DNA from: CAIXOZ01 sp046091285
GTDB lineage: Bacteria; Cyanobacteriota; Cyanobacteriia; PCC-6307; Cyanobiaceae
Assembly: GCA_046091285.1 (NCBI GenBank)
Contig: JBJTBH010000169.1
Span: forward strand, 1-17,203
Reading direction: 5' to 3'
Length of the DNA stretch: 17,203 nucleotides
Shown: in pieces, positions 1 to 6,189 of the stretch
How the letters are laid out: every line of letters begins with the position of its first letter
How positions within the stretch are numbered: position 1 is the stretch's first letter
Notes under the pieces: generated by a model
Told to the model about the DNA's origin: nothing
Databases searched by the model: none
Seen by the model: only the letters and a program-made list of their open reading frames with translations
Position numbers and translations under genes: made by a program

Positions 1-155
1 GCGGAGTGATGCCATCGCTGCTTCCGGCGCTCTGAAGTCAGGGGAACCCCACCAACAGGTCGAATGGCGTCTTGATCGCTCATTGATGCACGATCAACGT
101 GCAGTCCTGCGACCGTGCGTCCCGTCCCCTGAACGCATACAACGCTCCTTCCGTA
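1..155. other. Intergenic, no gene seen
   Basis: I see no convincing coding region here. The only structure noted is a 7-bp inverted repeat, TTGATCG at 72-78 and CGATCAA at 91-97, with a 12-bp spacer. It could be an operator half-site pair or chance. The stretch runs directly into the pentanucleotide array at 156. Confidence 0.5.
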
Positions 156-400
156 ACCTGACCTGAACTCACCCGATCTGACCTGACTTGAACTGATCTA
201 ACCTGACCTGAACTCACCTGATCTGACCTAATCTGAGCTGACCTGACCTGAACTCACCTGAACTGAACTGACTTGAACTGGTCTAACCTAACCCGAACTC
301 ACCTAACCCGAACTCACCTGACCTGACCTAATCTGACCTGAACTGAACTGACTTGAACTGACTTGAGCTGACCTGATCTGACCTGAACTCACCTGAACTG
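156..400. repeat. Degenerate pentanucleotide tandem array, 49 units
   Basis: Reading from 156, the sequence divides into 49 consecutive 5-bp units with no insertion or deletion. The consensus is ANCTG, with variants such as ACCTG, AACTG, ATCTG, AACTC, ACCTA, ACCCG and ACTTG. Higher-order copying is visible: the 15-bp block ACCTA-ACCCG-AACTC occurs twice in tandem (286-300 and 301-315), and the 20-bp block at 261-280 recurs at 341-360. The plus strand has many TGA triplets in all frames, so the array is not coding. It lies just downstream of the terminator of the hli operon. Its function is unknown. Confidence 0.9.
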
Positions 401-414
401 AGAAGACAGTCCTG

Positions 415-446
415 AAAACAAAAAACCTCCGACGCATGGCCGGAGG
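415..446 (-). terminator. Intrinsic terminator of the hli operon
   Basis: On the minus strand a CCTCCG/CGGAGG stem (426-431 with 441-446) closes a 9-nt loop and is followed by TTTTTTGTTTT (425 down to 415). It lies 35 bp past the stop codon of the last hli gene and fits a rho-independent terminator for that operon. Confidence 0.85.
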
Positions 447-481
447 CTATTGAAAATTTCAACGCTTACTGATCCTGAATT

Positions 482-718
482 TCAGAAACAGAAAGGCAGA
501 AACTGCGTGCGGCAGGCGGCATAACCATCCACGAGAGGGCCGAGACCGATCTGGTGGGCAATCCCGGCCCCGGTGAGACCTTCCGTGATGATGCCGATCA
601 CGAGGCCGAGCATGGCGGCACGACCATTAAACAATTCCGCCTTCCTGAGCTGATCGAGATGGATCTGCTCATTGGCACGATCCTGAAACCACTTATCGTT
701 GGTTGATGAATTGCTCAT
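482..718 (-). CDS. hli: High-light-inducible chlorophyll-binding protein (Hli), 78 aa
   Basis: One-helix member of the light-harvesting-like family. Such proteins sit in the thylakoid membrane, bind chlorophyll and carotenoid, and protect photosystem II assembly and chlorophyll-biosynthesis intermediates during light stress. The Hli signature begins near residue 28 with ELFNGRAAMLGLVIG: E28, N31 and R33 are the chlorophyll-ligand and salt-bridge residues, followed by a single membrane helix. The soluble N-terminal 27 residues are polar and charged. I chose the ATG at 718, with AGGAAC just before it (good Shine-Dalgarno), rather than the longer open frame to 799, because the extension would overlap the upstream 38-aa gene. 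It is the last gene of a three-gene operon. The residues after about 60 (ending in FLPFCF) are unusual for the family. Confidence 0.9.
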   Translation of the reverse strand: MSNSSTNDKWFQDRANEQIHLDQLRKAELFNGRAAMLGLVIGIITEGLTGAGIAHQIGLGPLVDGYAACRTQFLPFCF

Positions 719-731
719 GATGTTCCTGAAG

Positions 732-848
732 TCAGTTGGATTGATTCGGAAGATCGCTGGGACGGGAAAGGATGTAACCCACCATGCCGGTGAGAACAAC
801 GATCAGGGCGAACAGAGCGGTGAGAGCTGCGGTGTAATCGGTGTCCAT
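732..848 (-). CDS. 38-aa single-span membrane protein between two hli genes
   Basis: ATG at 848, stop TGA at 732-734. The peptide starts MDTDYTAALTALFALIVVLT, continues GMVGYILSR, and ends with a polar tail. This gives one membrane helix (about residues 7-28) and a positive residue at its C-terminal end. The start codon lies 5 bp after the stop of the upstream hli gene, and the stop lies 13 bp before the start of the next one, so it is almost surely co-transcribed and translated. Size and topology recall the low-molecular-weight subunits of photosystems and cytochrome b6f, but I do not recognise it as PsbN, PsbX, PsaM, PetM or PetG. A role as an Hli partner or photosystem-associated subunit is inference from position only. 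Confidence 0.72.
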   Translation of the reverse strand: MDTDYTAALTALFALIVVLTGMVGYILSRPSDLPNQSN

Positions 849-853
849 GACGT

Positions 854-997
854 TCAACCGAGACCGATCTGGCCGAGGATGCCCTGGCCGGTGAGCAGCT
901 CCGTTGCCAGGCCGATCACGAAGCCGAGCATCGCTAGGCGACCATTCCAGGTTTCAGCAAAACCGACGAAACCGAAGCGGGACGGGGATTCAGCCAT
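854..997 (-). CDS. hli: High-light-inducible chlorophyll-binding protein (Hli), 47 aa
   Basis: Short Hli protein of minimal type. After a 14-residue N terminus comes ETWNGRLAMLGFVIGLATEL (residues 15-34), containing the conserved E15, N18 and R20 and the AMLG helix start, followed by LTGQGILGQIGLG to the end. The family is known to bind chlorophyll a and carotenoid in thylakoids and to be induced by high light and other stress. ATG at 997; no strong Shine-Dalgarno is visible. It is the first gene of the operon, with a candidate HLR1 element 25 bp upstream, so high-light regulation through RpaB is plausible. Its C-terminal IGLG block also occurs in the 78-aa Hli downstream, suggesting paralogy. 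Confidence 0.92.
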   Translation of the reverse strand: MAESPSRFGFVGFAETWNGRLAMLGFVIGLATELLTGQGILGQIGLG

Positions 998-1021
998 GGG
1001 TTGTTTCGAGATGTTTCACCA

Positions 1022-1039
1022 ACTCTAACGGATTGTGAA
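1022..1039 (-). promoter_or_regulatory. Candidate HLR1 (RpaB-binding) element upstream of hli
   Basis: On the minus strand the 18 bases read TTCACAAT-CC-GTTAGAGT. The cyanobacterial HLR1 consensus is two (G/T)TTACA(T/A)(T/A) octamers separated by 2 bp. The first octamer matches 7 of 8 positions and the second 6 of 8, with the exact 2-bp spacing. HLR1 is the known site of the response regulator RpaB at high-light-regulated promoters, including hli genes. Its place 25 bp before the first hli start codon suggests it overlaps the promoter, which would fit repression in low light. It is a motif match only. Confidence 0.45.
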
Positions 1040-1159
1040 GGATTCAGGCCGATCGCCCGGGTGCATCGTCTGCGTCTGATTGGTCTCAGATCGGCAGCAG
1101 CGTTCACCAGCGCGGACTTTTAGCGTCTGAACCCTCGATGCCAGCCAGTCCCGGCCCCG

Positions 1160-2719
1160 ATGTCCCGGCTCCCCCTGCAGATCGTCTGGTTCAAGAGGGA
1201 TTTGCGCGTTGTGGATCACAGGCCCCTGCTCGAAGCCAGCCAGGCTGGTCCTGTTCTGCCCCTGGTGGTGATCGAGCCGGAGTTGTGGCGACAGCCCGAT
1301 GCCTCCGCCCGCCAGTGGGAGTTCTGTGCGGAAAGCCTGCAGGAACTGCGTCAGGCCCTTGCCCAGCTCGGTCAGCCCCTGGTGGTCAGGGTCGGGATGG
1401 TGGAAGAGGTGCTGGAACGGGCCCGCCGCCACTTCGGTGTCGCTGCTCTCTGGAGCCATGAGGAAACCGGTAACGGCTGGACCTACGCCCGGGATCTGCG
1501 CGTCGCGGCCTGGGCCAGGCAGCACGGCATTCCCTGGTTCGAATGCCCGCAGTTCGGGGTGATCCGCCGCCTGGGCAGCCGCAATGGCTGGGCCAGGCGA
1601 TGGGAGGAGCGGATGGGCGAACCTCTGACCCCGGTACCTGCTGGTCTCAGTCCTCTCGATGGCCTCGATCCGGGTCCGCTTCCCTCGGCGGCGGCCCTGG
1701 ACCTGGCGCCGGATCCCTGCCCCGAACGCCAGCCCGGCGGGCGGACGCAGGGGCTCTCACTGCTCGAAAGCTTTCTCGAAGGCCGCGGTCGTCGCTACCG
1801 AAAGGAGCTCTCCAGCCCGCTGACGGCCTACCGCAGCTGCTCCAGGCTCTCGCCCCATCTCGCCTGGGGAACCCTGTCGCTCAGAGAAGTGGTGCAGGCC
1901 AATCGCCGCCATCCCGGATCCAGGAGCGGCTTCGACGAACGGCTGCACTGGCACTGCCATTTCATTCAGAAACTGGAGAGTCAGCCCTCGCTCGAATCCG
2001 TTGAGCTGCACCCCCTCACCGCCGGACTGCGGGCGAGCCATCCAGAGCGGCTGCAGGCCTGGGCCCAGGGACGCACCGGCCTGCCCTTCGTCGATGCCTG
2101 CATGCGCGCTCTGATCAGCACCGGCTGGCTCAATTTCCGCATGCGGGCGATGGTGATGTCGGTGGCGAGTTACCACCTCTGGCTGCCATGGCAGGACAGC
2201 GGCCTGGTGCTGGCCCGTCTGTTTGTCGATTACGAACCCGGCATCCACTGGAGCCAGTGCCAGATGCAATCCGGCACCACCGGCATCAACACGATCCGCC
2301 TCTACAACCCGATCAAACAGGGGCAGGATCACGACCCCGAGGGAGTGTTCATCCGTCGCTGGGTGCCGGAGCTGGCCGCGGTGCCGGCGGTGCACCTCCA
2401 TGAACCCTGGACGATGGGTGCGGCAGTGCAGGAGCGCGTCGGTTGCGTGCTCGGCGAGCACTACCCCCTGCCTGTGGTGGAACCGGCCCTGGCGGCGCGT
2501 GAGGCCCGTGATCGGATCTGGGCTCTGCGCAAGGCCCCCGGCTTCCGGGAGCAGGCCCAGGAGATCGTGCGTCAGCACGGTTCCAGGCGCGGCAGCCGCA
2601 GCCATGGGCGAAGCCGTGATCGCGGTCGGGGGTCCGCCGGCGCCCAGGGGGCCGCTGTCCGTAACGGTCGGAGACGCCAGGGCCCCGATCCCGATCAGCT
2701 GGAACTCAACCTGGGCTGA
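1160..2719 (+). CDS. Cryptochrome/photolyase-family flavoprotein, 519 aa
   Basis: Likely a FAD-dependent, light-driven DNA photolyase. The N-terminal antenna-type Rossmann domain begins with VWFKRDLRVVDH (residues 9-20). The FAD-binding helical domain covers roughly residues 200-470, with GRTGLPFVDACMRAL, TGWLNFRMRAMVMSVAS, LYNPIKQGQDHDPEG and RRWVPEL, the usual landmarks of COG0415 photolyases. Where classical class I enzymes carry WQWxxGTG, this protein has CQMQSGTTGINT (residues 367-378), so the Trp nearest FAD is replaced, as in a separate bacterial subgroup I recall. The last 50 residues are an Arg/Gly-rich tail ending in QLELNLG. ATG at 1160 gives a typical N terminus; no clear Shine-Dalgarno. 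The 3' end overlaps the convergent peroxiredoxin-like gene by 14 bp. Whether it repairs CPDs or acts as a cryptochrome cannot be decided here. Confidence 0.9.
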   Translation: MSRLPLQIVWFKRDLRVVDHRPLLEASQAGPVLPLVVIEPELWRQPDASARQWEFCAESLQELRQALAQLGQPLVVRVGMVEEVLERARRHFGVAALWSHEETGNGWTYARDLRVAAWARQHGIPWFECPQFGVIRRLGSRNGWARRWEERMGEPLTPVPAGLSPLDGLDPGPLPSAAALDLAPDPCPERQPGGRTQGLSLLESFLEGRGRRYRKELSSPLTAYRSCSRLSPHLAWGTLSLREVVQANRRHPGSRSGFDERLHWHCHFIQKLESQPSLESVELHPLTAGLRASHPERLQAWAQGRTGLPFVDACMRALISTGWLNFRMRAMVMSVASYHLWLPWQDSGLVLARLFVDYEPGIHWSQCQMQSGTTGINTIRLYNPIKQGQDHDPEGVFIRRWVPELAAVPAVHLHEPWTMGAAVQERVGCVLGEHYPLPVVEPALAAREARDRIWALRKAPGFREQAQEIVRQHGSRRGSRSHGRSRDRGRGSAGAQGAAVRNGRRRQGPDPDQLELNLG

Positions 2720-3488
2720 TGGAGTCCTGAGACTGCGGCGACGGCCCGTGTCCGTCTTCGTTCAACCAGGGATCCAGAAAGCTCAGGGGCCGGGCCATCG
2801 TCTCCGAAAATCCGAGGATGCCGGGGTCGCGATGAACGTAGAGAAGGCTGTCGTCGTGATCCAGAAGGACCGTGCCACCGCGCTGGGTGATGAAGGCTTC
2901 GTTCGGCACATAGGTGCGCCAGTGACCCAGCACCTCGCTCATGTTGCGCAACCGCACGGTGGCCAGCTCGAACGGACGCTGAAAGCCCCGACCGCCGGCC
3001 CGTGCGAAGACCGCCCCCCGGATCGCCGGCAACGGACCAGCCTGAATCGTCTCGTCATCAGCGATCCTCTGGGGGGCGCTGCGATCGCCCGTGTACCCCC
3101 GCAGCACTTCCGCGAGGGTGCCCGGGGAGCCGATGCCGGCACACATCAGCAGCAGATTCGGCCAGGGCCCCCCAGGCAGCTGCAGACCTGCATAGAGACC
3201 AAGGGCGCGGTGGCAGGAGGCGTCCGGTTCCACCTGCAGGAGCTCCGGCGGCAGGCCGGTGAAGGAGCAGAAGCGCTGCCGGCCGGCCTCATCGCCGATG
3301 GCGATGGCCTGAACCACGAGGCCGCTGGCCTGAAGCCCTGGCAGAAGCGGCACCAGGGCCTGGGCGTATTCGAGGCTGTCGAAATCCCCAAGCTGACTCA
3401 ACAGCAGCACCAGCCGGCGCCGGCCGCTCTCAAGGCCGGGGCAGGCCGCCAGACGCTTGAGCAGGAGAGCGTGTTGCTCGTCGTTCAT
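2706..3488 (-). CDS. Peroxiredoxin-like (AhpC/TSA, PRXL2-type) protein, 260 aa
   Basis: A thioredoxin-fold protein of the AhpC/TSA-related group common in cyanobacteria. Recognisable blocks are LLLSQLGDFDSLEYAQALVP near the N terminus, RFCSFTGLPPELLQVEPDAS, LGLYAGL, LLLMCAGIGSPGTLAEVLRG, and RPFELATVRLRNMSEVLGHW followed by RTYVPNEAF. The position of the peroxidatic Cys in true peroxiredoxins is occupied by a Cys-free GDFDS segment, so peroxidase activity is doubtful. I start at ATG 3488 rather than the TTG at 3509, because the ATG leads directly into the conserved region. It follows the photolyase-like gene by 31 bp on the same strand and is probably the last gene of that operon, suggesting a redox role in light stress. 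Its 3' end overlaps the convergent photolyase gene by 14 bp. Confidence 0.85.
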   Translation of the reverse strand: MNDEQHALLLKRLAACPGLESGRRRLVLLLSQLGDFDSLEYAQALVPLLPGLQASGLVVQAIAIGDEAGRQRFCSFTGLPPELLQVEPDASCHRALGLYAGLQLPGGPWPNLLLMCAGIGSPGTLAEVLRGYTGDRSAPQRIADDETIQAGPLPAIRGAVFARAGGRGFQRPFELATVRLRNMSEVLGHWRTYVPNEAFITQRGGTVLLDHDDSLLYVHRDPGILGFSETMARPLSFLDPWLNEDGHGPSPQSQDSISPG

Positions 3489-3519
3489 CGCGGCTGATCC
3501 TGGGTGCAACGGGGAGCGG

Positions 3520-5046
3520 TCACTCTGGCGGCAGAGTGACGCGATCGAGGAAGGCCTCGGCGGCTTCGATGAGCTGCTGCAGGCGCAGAGGGTCCATTTT
3601 TTCCAGCAGGCGAACCATCATCGAGAGCCTCGGGTTCCTTCTGAAAAAGTCCTGATGCCGTTCGATGAAGCGCCAGTAGAGCCCATCCCAGATCTGACAC
3701 CAGGGGCCTTTGCGGAAATCCCCCATCTTCAGGATGTAGTTGGAGCCGCTGATGTAAGGCTTGGTGGCAAAGATTCCACCATCGCTCATCAGGCCCATCC
3801 CATACACATTGGGTCCCATCACCCATTCGTAGGAATCGAGGTAGCGCTCCATGAACCACCGGTGGACCTCGCGGGGATCAATCTCGCAGAGGAGCATCAG
3901 GTTGCTGATCACCATCAGGCGCTCGATGTGATGGTTGTAGCCCAGACGATTCAAACGGCGGATCGCCAGATCCAGGGGCTCAATCCCCGTGCTGCCGTCA
4001 TCCCAGCAGGGAGCCAGGCGGCGATGGTGGTCCCAGTGGTTGGCGCTCGCCTGCTGCTGTCCATGCACCCGATCGATGCCGCGCACGAATTCACGCCAGC
4101 CGATCACCTGGCGCAGAAACCCTTCCAGCGAGGCGATCGACACCGGCCGCCCCTCCCGATCCCGCGCCTCGGCATGGGCCAGGGTGCTGTCAATCACCTG
4201 CATCGGTGTCAACAGACCGATGTTCAACAGCGGTGAAAGCAGGGAATGGTGCAGGGTGTCAAAACGGCTGGAGAGGGCATCCTCATAAGGCCCGAACTCA
4301 TCGAGCCGCTCAGCCAGAAACAGCTCCAGCCAGGCATCGGCGCCGGCATGGTCGAAAGGAATCCAGAGGGGGCCGAGCTCACCCGGATGCCCAGGGAAAT
4401 GGAGATGAACCATCTCCCGCACCGCTGCTTCGTGGCGGCTGGCAGCCATCGCCGGCAGGGGCGGTTCGCTGTAGCCCTTCGGGAGCCGACAACGGTTGTC
4501 GGCATCGAAGCTCCACTGGCCGCCGCTGGGTGATCCATCCGGCTCAAGCAACAGCCCCAGCCGTCGACGTTGACGCTGGTAGAAGCTGGCCATCCGCGGT
4601 CGCCGCTGGCCCTCGAACCAGGTTCGGCTCTCGTCGACGGATTCCAGAAACGCCGGCGACGGCAGGACGGTGAGTGACACCGCCTGCTGCTCGCAGAGCT
4701 GCCGCAAGGCCTGCTCAAAACCCGGATCGGCGACCTCCGCCACCTGCAGAGCCCGCGCTGCTTCCGGCAGAGCCTGCAGTTCGTCCGCCAGGCGCTGCCA
4801 GAACGATCGGGTCATCGAGGCCGGGAGTTCGTGGTAGCTCACAGCGATGCCGTGAGCGATCAGGGCCTCACGAAAGCTGCGCATGGCCACGAAGGTGTGC
4901 AGCAACCGCAGTCGGTGGTAGCGGTAGCTGGTGGCGACACCGTGATCCTCGATCATCAGGACACGGCTGTCCCCGTCGAGCTGCAGGGGCGAAGGGCTGA
5001 ACCACTGGCGATGCAGCTGGTCACCCAGGATCAAAGTCAGCACCAT
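3520..5046 (-). CDS. FeS-BCP/(6-4)-photolyase-like protein without Fe-S cysteines, 508 aa
   Basis: Belongs to the COG3046 deoxyribodipyrimidine photolyase-related family (prokaryotic (6-4) photolyases, PhrB/CryB type). It begins MVLTLILGDQLH, and the C-terminal half has IGWREFVRGIDR, SNLMLLCEIDPREVHRWFME, YEWVMGPNVYGMGLMSDGG and ATKPYISGSNYILKMGDF, all family blocks. Members normally bind FAD, a lumazine chromophore and a [4Fe-4S] cluster held by four Cys. Here the segment after MGDF reads RKGPWCQIWDGLYW, with a single Cys (C450), and only C387 remains upstream, so the cluster should be absent. ATG 5046 fits the family N terminus; the longer frame to 5100 does not. It is 88 bp downstream of the 32-aa peptide gene and 31 bp upstream of the peroxiredoxin-like gene. 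DNA repair and light sensing are both possible roles. Confidence 0.9.
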   Translation of the reverse strand: MVLTLILGDQLHRQWFSPSPLQLDGDSRVLMIEDHGVATSYRYHRLRLLHTFVAMRSFREALIAHGIAVSYHELPASMTRSFWQRLADELQALPEAARALQVAEVADPGFEQALRQLCEQQAVSLTVLPSPAFLESVDESRTWFEGQRRPRMASFYQRQRRRLGLLLEPDGSPSGGQWSFDADNRCRLPKGYSEPPLPAMAASRHEAAVREMVHLHFPGHPGELGPLWIPFDHAGADAWLELFLAERLDEFGPYEDALSSRFDTLHHSLLSPLLNIGLLTPMQVIDSTLAHAEARDREGRPVSIASLEGFLRQVIGWREFVRGIDRVHGQQQASANHWDHHRRLAPCWDDGSTGIEPLDLAIRRLNRLGYNHHIERLMVISNLMLLCEIDPREVHRWFMERYLDSYEWVMGPNVYGMGLMSDGGIFATKPYISGSNYILKMGDFRKGPWCQIWDGLYWRFIERHQDFFRRNPRLSMMVRLLEKMDPLRLQQLIEAAEAFLDRVTLPPE

Positions 5047-5134
5047 GGCCAGCTGGACGGTCCCTCTGGCCCCCAGCCTCTCAGCCGCCGTTCCTGCCAC
5101 CGATCAGGGCGACGACGGAAACCACGCAGCGTCC

Positions 5135-5233
5135 TCAGCTGTCGAGCATCCGGATCCAGATCCACCAGAGCAGCGCCACCGGCACCAGGGCCAGGGCGAA
5201 CAGCGCCAGACTTTGCACCGCTTCAGGCGTCAT
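5135..5233 (-). CDS. 32-aa single-span membrane peptide overlapping DUF393 gene
   Basis: ATG at 5233 and TGA at 5135. The peptide begins MTPEAVQSLALFALALVPVA and then LLWWIWIRMLDS: one strongly hydrophobic helix rich in Leu, Ala and Trp with a positive residue near its C-terminal end. The start codon lies inside the last codons of the DUF393 gene (11-nt overlap, other frame), the arrangement of translationally coupled genes. Codons end mainly in G or C like the neighbours. I do not recognise the family; it could be a small thylakoid or plasma-membrane subunit. It could also be chance hydrophobicity in a GC-rich sequence, but the overlap and clean amphipathic ends argue for a real gene. Confidence 0.55.
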   Translation of the reverse strand: MTPEAVQSLALFALALVPVALLWWIWIRMLDS

Positions 5234-5591
5234 CAGGGTCCAGCGGCAGCCCTCTGAGGCGCAAGGCGAACCGTCGCGCCAGCAGAAGCAGAGGGTAAAG
5301 GCGCCTGGCTCGACCTCCCCTAGCCAGCATCGGGACCAGCACCTGCAGCAGGGCTGCACTCGGTGTCATCCGTGCGCACAACCAGGCGATCGCTTCCGCC
5401 CCATGCAACAGCCTGTCGCCCTCGATCACGATGGCTCCATCGTTCAGCAGCAAGCCGCGACGGGTGAGGGCCCGCCGCAGCGGATGGTCGCTGCGGCCAT
5501 CGCGGATCAGCAGCCCCGGAAGGCCGCCGCGCAGTTCACTGAGCTCGGCGAAATGACGACAGAACGGGCAGCCGCCATCAAAAACCAGCAC
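5223..5591 (-). CDS. DUF393 (DCC family) thiol-disulfide oxidoreductase, 122 aa
   Basis: Small thioredoxin-like protein of the DCC/YuxK family, named for the conserved start DGxCxxC. Here LVFDGGCPFCRHFAE gives the redox pair C8/C11. The rest (LRGGLPGLLIRDGRSDHPLR, DGAIVIEGDRLLHGAEAIAW, then a hydrophobic and Arg-rich C terminus) matches the family length. The function is predicted from the CxxC motif, and no specific substrate is known. The start is the GTG at 5591, very close to the motif. The frame stays open far upstream without ATG, GTG or TTG nearby, encoding an Ala/Ser run, so an unusual upstream start cannot be excluded. It leads the minus-strand set with the 32-aa peptide, the photolyase-like and peroxiredoxin-like genes, giving a redox theme. 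Confidence 0.85.
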   Translation of the reverse strand: MLVFDGGCPFCRHFAELSELRGGLPGLLIRDGRSDHPLRRALTRRGLLLNDGAIVIEGDRLLHGAEAIAWLCARMTPSAALLQVLVPMLARGGRARRLYPLLLLARRFALRLRGLPLDPDDA

Positions 5592-5664
5592 CGGCTGACT
5601 GAACTTCAGACAAGGATCAGGCGCAGATGCAGATGCAGACGCAGTAGCGGGAGAATGAACAGCG

Positions 5665-6090
5665 ATGGAGCCAGCTCCGATGCCTTGGCGATTCCCAGCC
5701 TGTCGCAGGTCGACGCCCGGTGTGAGCGTGCTGATGGCTCTGCTGGTGATCGTGCTGACCCTGATGCCGGCCGCTGCGATGGCCGGAGAATCCCCGACCC
5801 TGGCGACCTATCGGTGCGACGGCGACCCACTCACCGCCGAGGTATTCAACGGGGCCATGGACGATCCCACCCTCCCGGATCCGAGCCATGGGACGGTGCC
5901 GGTGGGCGGGGGTGTGCTGCTCCAGTGGCGCGATCAGCGCCTGCAGCTGCCCCGCACCAACAATGCCGGTCCTGTCAGCTTCAGCGATGGTCGGTGGTGG
6001 TGGAGCCTGGAAGATCCCAGCCATCCCCGGTTCCTGAAGCGGCAGGGTGTCCGGGATCTTCACAGCTTTGCCTGCGATGCGACGACCTGA
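5665..6090 (+). CDS. Secreted MliC-like hypothetical protein, 141 aa
   Basis: Residues 1-40 form an export signal: Arg-containing start, hydrophobic core MALLVIVLTLMPAAAMAG, and a probable AMA cleavage site. The mature part begins with YRCDGD (C51) and ends with SFACDATT (C137), and contains GGGVLLQWRDQRLQLPRT and SDGRWWWSLEDP. The pattern of one Cys at each end with a Trp-rich strand segment between recalls the MliC/PliC c-type lysozyme-inhibitor fold, with a predicted disulfide. That assignment is by resemblance only, and I would not claim lysozyme inhibition. GGGAGA about 11 bp before ATG 5665 is a usable Shine-Dalgarno. It is divergent from DUF393, with 73 bp between the two start codons. 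Confidence 0.72.
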   Translation: MEPAPMPWRFPACRRSTPGVSVLMALLVIVLTLMPAAAMAGESPTLATYRCDGDPLTAEVFNGAMDDPTLPDPSHGTVPVGGGVLLQWRDQRLQLPRTNNAGPVSFSDGRWWWSLEDPSHPRFLKRQGVRDLHSFACDATT

Positions 6091-6189
6091 TCGCCGCCGC
6101 AGGCGGCCGGCCTGAACCCGGCAGCAGGCGGCTGCCAGACCCTGCCACAGGGGGCCCCACCATTCTTCCGGCGCCTCGCAGCGGATCGG

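Noticed and set aside
156..400. Pentanucleotide array as CRISPR or coding repeat
   Set aside because: There are no spacers and the unit is 5 bp, and plus-strand frames are full of TGA stops, so it is neither CRISPR nor protein coding.
1757..2605. 282-aa minus-strand frame
   Set aside because: Antisense to the photolyase FAD domain; His/Gln/Gly-rich shadow without motifs.
2223..3497. 424-aa plus-strand frame across photolyase end and the Prx-like gene
   Set aside because: It overlaps two well-supported genes in other frames and shows no domain or signal of its own.
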